Below, piece by piece: positions 26,315 to 29,944 of a DNA stretch of 29,944 nucleotides (positions are counted from its first letter, which is position 1; every line of letters starts with the position of its first letter). The notes beneath the pieces are model-generated. The model searched no databases. It was not told where the DNA came from and saw nothing but the letters and a program-made list of their open reading frames with translations. Source of the DNA: Frankiales bacterium (GTDB taxonomy: Bacteria; Actinomycetota; Actinomycetes; Mycobacteriales; SCTD01); assembly GCA_025464915.1 (NCBI GenBank), contig JAODNF010000356.1, forward strand, positions 1 through 29,944. The letters run 5' to 3'. The position numbers were made by a program, and so were the translations under genes.

Positions 26315-27322
26315 CTACCCGAAGATGGCCCGTCCGATCACGCAGAAGAGGGCGGCCACCAGCCCGGCGGCGGGAATGGTGAGGACCCAGGCCATCGCGA
26401 TGTTGCCGGCGACGCCCCAGCGGACGGCGGACAGCTTGCGGGTGGCACCGACGCCCATGATCGAGCTCGTGATGACGTGCGTCGTGGAAACCGGCAGGCC
26501 GAAGTGCGCGGTCGTGAAGAGCACGGACGAGGCGACCGTCTGCGCGGCGAAGCCGGCGGCCGGGTCCATCTTGATGACCTTGCGACCGAGGGTCCGCATG
26601 ATGCGAGCGCCGCCGGAGAACGTCCCGAGGGAGATCGCGGTGGCGGCGGACAGGATGACCCAGAGGGGGATGTCAGCGTTCGCGTCGAGGTTGCCGGTGA
26701 CGATGAGGGCGAGGGTGATGACGCCCATCGTCTTCTGGGCGTCCTGCACGCCGTGGCCGTAGGCCATGGCCGTCGAGCTGAAGATCTGGGCCGTCCGGAA
26801 CCCGCGGTTGACCTTGCGCGGGCTGGCTCGTCGTACCAGCCAGAGGATGATCAGCATCAGGAGCGCGCCGAGGGCGAAGCCCATCAGCGGCGAGAGAACC
26901 ATCGGCTTCAGCACCTTGTCGTAGATGCCGTGCCACTTGACGGCGTCCCCGGCGGCGAGGGCCGCGCCGACCAGCCCGCCGATGAGGGCGTGGCTGGAGG
27001 ACGAAGGCAGCCCGAAGTACCAGGTGACGAGGTTCCAGGTGATCGCCCCGACAAGGGCCGAGAACACCACCACCAGACCGTTGGTGCCCTTGAGCAGCGA
27101 GGGATCGACGATCCCCTTGCCGACGGTCTTGGCGATCTCGGTCGACAGCAGCGCACCGACGAGGTTGGCGACGCCGGCAAGTGCGAGCGCGACCCGCGGT
27201 GTGAGGGCGCGGGTGCTGACGGCCGTCGCGATGGCGTTGGCCGCGTCATGGAACCCGTTGGTGTAGTCGAAGGCCAGCGCGACGACGACGATCGCGACCA
27301 GCCCGAGGTCCATCCCGGACAA
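26315..27322 (-). CDS. pit: Pit family inorganic phosphate transporter
   Basis: A 335-residue polytopic permease that imports metal-phosphate complexes with protons. Both PiT signature repeats are seen: DYTNGFHDAANAIATAVSTRALTP near the N-terminus and PVSTTHVITSSIMGVGATRK near the C-terminus, with a central cytoplasmic loop. A TTG at 27320-27322 has AAGGAG ten bases upstream (inside the DUF47 gene end), whereas the ATG at 27311-27313 has no well-placed Shine-Dalgarno. The TTG is therefore preferred, though the ATG would give the more common MDLGLVAIVV start. It follows the DUF47 gene by four bases, as low-affinity Pit transporters often do. Confidence 0.95.
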   Translation of the reverse strand: MSGMDLGLVAIVVVALAFDYTNGFHDAANAIATAVSTRALTPRVALALAGVANLVGALLSTEIAKTVGKGIVDPSLLKGTNGLVVVFSALVGAITWNLVTWYFGLPSSSSHALIGGLVGAALAAGDAVKWHGIYDKVLKPMVLSPLMGFALGALLMLIILWLVRRASPRKVNRGFRTAQIFSSTAMAYGHGVQDAQKTMGVITLALIVTGNLDANADIPLWVILSAATAISLGTFSGGARIMRTLGRKVIKMDPAAGFAAQTVASSVLFTTAHFGLPVSTTHVITSSIMGVGATRKLSAVRWGVAGNIAMAWVLTIPAAGLVAALFCVIGRAIFG

Positions 27323-27326
27323 CGGG

Positions 27327-27944
27327 TCAGGACTCCTTGACGACGATGGTCTCGACCGCGTCGGCGACGTCCTCCAGGGCGTCGGCCGCAGCCTCGAGCT
27401 CGTCCGCGACGTCCTTGAGCTTCAGCGCGGTCAGGGCGTCGTACTCGCCGTTGAAGAGGCGCGCGACGGTGCGCCGGTAGATCTGGTCCGCCTCGTTCTC
27501 CAGGCGGTTGACCTCGATCCAGTACTCCTCGAGGTCCTTCATGCCCTTCAGCCGCGGCATGGCCTCGGCGGTCATCGCGGCGGCCTTCTGGAGCACCTCG
27601 ACGACGCGCAGGTTCTCCGGCGGCAGCTCGCCGAGCTCGTAGAGGACGACCAGGTCGGCCGCGGCCTCCATGAAGTCCATGACGTCGTCGAGCCGGTTCG
27701 CGAGGCGGTAGATGTCCTCGCGGTCGAACGGCGTCACGAAGGTCGAGTTCAGCTGGCGCATCACCGTGTGCGTGATCTCGTCGCTGGCGTGCTCGACGTC
27801 GCGCAGCCGCTTCGCCAGCACGGGGCGGTCGGCGGTCGGGGCGAACATCTCGGCCAGGAGGTCGGCGCCGAGTACGAGGTTGCTCGCCGCTACGGCGAAG
27901 TGGTCGTAGAAGCTGGTGTCGCGGGGTGTCAGTCGCAGGCGCAC
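27327..27944 (-). CDS. DUF47/PhoU-like Pit accessory protein
   Basis: A 205-residue, mostly helical cytoplasmic protein of the DUF47 family, structurally related to PhoU. It starts MRLRLTPRDTSFYDHFAVAASNL and contains VEHASDEITHTVMRQL, FVTPFDREDIYRLANRLDDVMDFMEAA and a Glu/Asp-rich last helix. Both DUF47 and PhoU proteins carry such E/D-x3-D metal-binding patterns. It regulates or assists the adjacent Pit transporter. The GTG at 27942-27944 has no Shine-Dalgarno but has TAGCCT six bases upstream, implying a leaderless operon start under the PHO-box-like sequence. Confidence 0.93.
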   Translation of the reverse strand: MRLRLTPRDTSFYDHFAVAASNLVLGADLLAEMFAPTADRPVLAKRLRDVEHASDEITHTVMRQLNSTFVTPFDREDIYRLANRLDDVMDFMEAAADLVVLYELGELPPENLRVVEVLQKAAAMTAEAMPRLKGMKDLEEYWIEVNRLENEADQIYRRTVARLFNGEYDALTALKLKDVADELEAAADALEDVADAVETIVVKES

Positions 27945-27950
27945 CGGGCC

Positions 27951-27956
27951 AGGCTA
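27951..27956 (-). promoter_or_regulatory. Candidate -10 box for leaderless DUF47-pit-lapA
   Basis: Minus-strand TAGCCT is followed by GGCCCG and the GTG start. The expected -35 position, around 27974-27980, overlaps the nearest GTTCA repeat of the PHO-box-like array, as in activator-dependent Pho promoters. Confidence 0.5.
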
Positions 27957-27976
27957 GGGGACCGCGTTCGCGCGAC

Positions 27977-28013
27977 GTTCACCTGTCGTTCACTCGTTCA
28001 CCGACTGTTCATC
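27977..28013 (+). promoter_or_regulatory. PHO-box-like array of four GTTCA direct repeats
   Basis: Heptamers GTTCACC, GTTCACT, GTTCACC and GTTCATC begin at 27977, 27988, 27996 and 28007. Within each pair the spacing is 11 bp, the unit length of the Streptomyces PhoP box (direct repeats of GTTCACC plus four variable bases). The array ends at the phyH stop and lies 33-69 bases upstream of the DUF47 start. The repeats read on the plus strand, opposite to the DUF47-pit operon, which is unusual. Binding is inferred from sequence only. Confidence 0.75.
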
Positions 28014-28015
28014 TT

Positions 28016-29134
28016 CTAGGCGAGGGCGCCGACCTCAGCCGTCCGGTTCCGGATCAGGTCGTTGTAGGCCTCACCCGGACCGATCGAGTCCCACAGCGTG
28101 CCGGGGTAGTGCGTGACGTACATCGTGCGACGGCCGCCTTGCGCGGTCGGCTGGGGGGAGGCGTGCATGACGTCCTGGATGTGGACGGTGACGTCACCGG
28201 GCTCGGTGTTCACCTCGACGACGGGGATGTCGGCACGCTTGTCCCACTGGTGGTGCAGCGTCTGGCCGTGGCTGCCCGGCACCATCAGCAGGTTGCCGGT
28301 CTCGGGACTGGAGCCGGTCAGCTGGATGCCCATGCTCACGCTCGGGCAGAAGATCGCGTGCCCGCCCATGCCGCAGTCCTGGTGCCACGGGATGTTCGAC
28401 AGCCCTCGGGTCCTGCCCGGCACCTTGAGAAGGACGGCGGTGCCCTCCATCCGGTCCGGCGCCGGCTTCAGCGTCGGGTCGGTGAGCGTGCCGAGACGCC
28501 GGATGCGAGGGTCCTGCTCGAGGAACTGCAGGACCGCGCTTCGCCGCGTGGCGTAGACGAGCCGGCACAGCTGCTGGCCCTCGTCGGTGTCGACGAACCA
28601 GCTCTCGTTGTCGCCGGGAGCCGCCGCGGCGGCCAGCCGGTCCACCTCGGCGTTGGCCAGGGACATCTCCTGCGCGCTGAACACGCCCTTCACGAGCAGG
28701 TAGCCCATGGTCTGGAGCTGCTCGCGCAGGTCCTCGTCGCTGTCGTCGAGCGTCATCGCCGCCCGCGGGTCCCGGCCCTTGAGGTCCGCCCGGTCCGGGT
28801 CGAACGGCGGGGTGCCGTTGTGCAGCAGCCGCAGGGTGCGGTCCCACGCGGCCAGCTGGTCGAAGCCGCCGCGCTCGAAGGCGAGCTCGCCGGCCAGCAG
28901 CAGCCCGATGGGGGTACGGACCTGGGTGAGCAGGTCCGACCACGACTGCGGCGTGAGCCTGACCGCCGCGTCACCGTCCGGCTGGTCGCTCTCGAGGACG
29001 TCGCCGTCCTGCGCCCGGTAGGTCAGGACGGCGTCCCCGATGAGGAACGTCAGCGAGCCCGCCCTGCGCACGTCGCGGGTGGCGGCGGCCAGGTCAGCCG
29101 GGTCGAGAGCGGGGCGCGGCGGGGCGAGGGTCAT
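28016..29134 (-). CDS. SCP2-like domain fused to phytanoyl-CoA dioxygenase (PhyH) family protein
   Basis: A 372-residue protein. The N-terminal part (about 1-105), with VRRAGSLTFLIGDAVLTYRA, LTPQSWSDLLTQVRTPIGLLLAGELAFERG and WDRTLRLLHNG, resembles an SCP2 sterol/lipid-carrier fold. The rest is an Fe(II)/2-oxoglutarate oxygenase of the PhyH family. The iron ligands are H251 and D253 in WHQD and H324 in DVMHAS, and an Arg near 335 would bind 2-oxoglutarate. It presumably hydroxylates a hydrophobic substrate, perhaps held by the SCP2 part; the substrate is unknown. The ATG at 29132-29134 is preferred to an upstream start at 29170, because CATACT lies six bases before it. It is divergent from tetR and shares its operators. 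Confidence 0.82.
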   Translation of the reverse strand: MTLAPPRPALDPADLAAATRDVRRAGSLTFLIGDAVLTYRAQDGDVLESDQPDGDAAVRLTPQSWSDLLTQVRTPIGLLLAGELAFERGGFDQLAAWDRTLRLLHNGTPPFDPDRADLKGRDPRAAMTLDDSDEDLREQLQTMGYLLVKGVFSAQEMSLANAEVDRLAAAAAPGDNESWFVDTDEGQQLCRLVYATRRSAVLQFLEQDPRIRRLGTLTDPTLKPAPDRMEGTAVLLKVPGRTRGLSNIPWHQDCGMGGHAIFCPSVSMGIQLTGSSPETGNLLMVPGSHGQTLHHQWDKRADIPVVEVNTEPGDVTVHIQDVMHASPQPTAQGGRRTMYVTHYPGTLWDSIGPGEAYNDLIRNRTAEVGALA

Positions 29135-29140
29135 GCGCGA

Positions 29141-29170
29141 AGTATGCAAGAGCAGTCTTGCGTTCTGCAA
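29141..29170 (-). promoter_or_regulatory. Candidate promoter of the phyH gene
   Basis: On the minus strand TTGCAG (29165-29170) and CATACT (29141-29146) are separated by 18 bases and end six bases before the ATG, a sigma-70-like leaderless layout. Both hexamers are overlapped by the twin dyads, so repressor binding would block this promoter. Confidence 0.5.
29146..29161. promoter_or_regulatory. TetR operator candidate, dyad 1
   Basis: Perfect inverted repeat GCAAGA-GCAG-TCTTGC. It overlaps the -10 region of the phyH promoter and starts 21 bp from dyad 2. Confidence 0.75.
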
Positions 29171-29182
29171 GAGGTATCTTGC
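29167..29182. promoter_or_regulatory. TetR operator candidate, dyad 2, with tetR -10 box
   Basis: Perfect inverted repeat GCAAGA-GGTA-TCTTGC, the same half-sites as dyad 1 and exactly two helical turns away. It contains TATCTT at 29175-29180, the likely -10 box of tetR, seven bases before its GTG. Autorepression is therefore likely. Confidence 0.75.
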
Positions 29183-29187
29183 ATCCC

Positions 29188-29742
29188 GTGGCAGCTGGCA
29201 CGCGCGACCGGATCCTGGATACGGCGCTGTCGCAGTTCGTGGCGCGCGGCATCGACGGCGTGACGGTGACCGACCTCGAGCACGGCGCCGGCCTGGCGGC
29301 GGGGAGCGGCTCGTTCTACCGGCACTTCCGCTCCAAGGACGACGTGCTGAGCGCGGTCGTGGACCGGGAGATCGACCGGGCTGCCTCGCGCCGGTCGGCG
29401 GAGCCGGTCGGCGGCTCGCTGGAGGACCACTACGCCTGGGCCCTGGACAACCTGCACCGGATGCGGGCGCTCATCGCGCTGCTCGTGAAGGACGGCGCGC
29501 GGCTGCCGCACCTCGACCGGGTCCAGACCGTCCTGGCCGAGGGCGGCACGAGGATCGACGCCGTCGACCTGGCCGACCGGATGGCGCGCGGGGAGATCCC
29601 GGTCCGGGACGCGGACGCCGTCGCGGCGGTCGTGCTGTTCGCCGTGGTGGGGCACCACCTGGCGGAGCGGTTCTTCGGAGGGACGCTCGGTGTCGACCGC
29701 GAGCGCTTCGCGGCCGCCCTCGCCTCGCTCGTGTCCTCCTAG
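29188..29742 (+). CDS. TetR/AcrR family transcriptional regulator
   Basis: A 184-residue repressor. The N-terminal helix-turn-helix (about residues 5-50) is classical: TRDRILDTALSQFVARG, VTVTDLEHGAGLAAGSGSFYRHFRSKDDVLSAVV. The C-terminal helical part would bind an unknown ligand. The GTG at 29188 is chosen because TATCTT sits seven bases upstream (leaderless) and the product starts MAAGTRDRI. A TTG at 29158 would begin inside the first operator. It is divergent from the phyH gene with two dyads in between, so it likely controls both genes, with a PhyH substrate or product as ligand (inference). Confidence 0.92.
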   Translation: MAAGTRDRILDTALSQFVARGIDGVTVTDLEHGAGLAAGSGSFYRHFRSKDDVLSAVVDREIDRAASRRSAEPVGGSLEDHYAWALDNLHRMRALIALLVKDGARLPHLDRVQTVLAEGGTRIDAVDLADRMARGEIPVRDADAVAAVVLFAVVGHHLAERFFGGTLGVDRERFAAALASLVSS

Positions 29743-29770
29743 GGCGCCCGCTTCCGCCGTACCCGGTGTC

Positions 29771-29822
29771 CTTGCGTCCTAGGAAGTGGCGCGTCAGTCA
29801 GGCTCAGGAAAAAGGACGCAAG
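29771..29822. terminator. Inverted repeat between convergent tetR and phoU
   Basis: CTTGCGTCCT (29771-29780) and its exact reverse complement AGGACGCAAG (29813-29822) enclose 32 bases, including a GGAAAAAGG run. It fills most of the 82-base convergent gap. A bidirectional terminator is plausible, but the long loop also fits a small palindromic repeat element. Confidence 0.45.
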
Positions 29823-29824
29823 AG

Positions 29825-29944
29825 CTACTCGGTGGCGTAGGACTCGGGGTCGGAGTGCTCGCCGGTCACGAGGTAGGTCACGGCGTGGCTGACGGAGACG
29901 GCGTGGTCGGCGAGGCGCTCGTAGTAGCGGCCGAGGAGGGCCAC
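29825..29944 (-). CDS. phoU: PhoU, C-terminal 39 residues (rest outside window)
   Basis: The minus strand from the right edge reads VALLGRYYERLADHAVSV, continues through a segment containing TYLVTGE and stops at TAG (29825-29827). The pattern R-Y-x-E-R-x-x-D-H-A-x-x-x-x-x-x-x-x-Y-L-V-T-G-E is the C-terminal metal-binding helix and end of PhoU. PhoU links the Pst phosphate transporter to the PhoR-type sensor kinase and represses the Pho response when phosphate is plentiful. The gene start lies to the right. Its presence next to the DUF47-pit operon makes this a phosphate-related neighbourhood. Confidence 0.88.
   Translation of the reverse strand: MALLGRYYERLADHAVSVSHAVTYLVTGEHSDPESYATE

Overview
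The window is a high-GC actinobacterial chromosome segment from near the replication origin. The order DUF3566 gene, tRNA-Ile, tRNA-Ala, ppiA, PH-domain gene, crgA, DUF881 gene, pabA/trpG, pknB, pbpA, rodA, pstP, fhaB, fhaA, tRNA-Leu matches what I recall of Mycobacterium tuberculosis Rv0007 to Rv0020c just after gyrBA. The class E sortase, rhomboid protease, DLW-39-type small protein and GTG/TTG starts fit a non-mycobacterial actinobacterium. I cannot name the genus from sequence alone.

Left region (1-11555): a partial DUF3566 membrane protein, tRNA-Ile(GAT), a 41-residue small protein and tRNA-Ala(TGC). Then comes an accessory operon: a 2296-residue membrane-anchored protein of about 23 Ig-like repeats, overlapping by ATGA a membrane GAF-GGDEF diguanylate cyclase. 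It follows a leader with three predicted hairpins. Next are a cyclophilin and a rhomboid protease that apparently starts at CTG, then convergent PH-domain and crgA genes.

Middle region (11900-23831): DUF881 protein, class E sortase and a 53-residue membrane protein form an overlapping operon. An AMP-forming acyl-CoA synthetase with histone-H1-like Lys/Ala/Pro tails at both ends follows, then the glutamine amidotransferase PabA/TrpG. A tandem hairpin repeat separates it from the convergent cell-wall/division operon fhaA-fhaB-pstP-rodA-pbpA-pknB. In that operon pbpA carries an in-frame TAG at codon 134, and no pknA is present. tRNA-Leu(CAG) is divergent from fhaA.

Right region (23958-29944): a secreted LIP-family lipase/esterase with an LPSTG sorting signal, a decayed DHFR/RibD-like reductase, and a phosphate-transport operon (DUF47 protein, Pit transporter, LapA-domain protein) preceded by a PHO-box-like array of GTTCA repeats. 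Then come an SCP2-like/PhyH dioxygenase and a divergent TetR regulator with two identical dyad operators between them, and the C-terminal end of phoU at the right edge.

Several genes have a TANNNT-type -10 hexamer six or seven bases before the start codon and no Shine-Dalgarno, suggesting widespread leaderless transcription. The observations most worth checking are the nonsense codon in pbpA, the double-tailed acyl-CoA synthetase, the Ig-repeat/diguanylate cyclase operon with its structured leader, the PHO box and the twin TetR operators.
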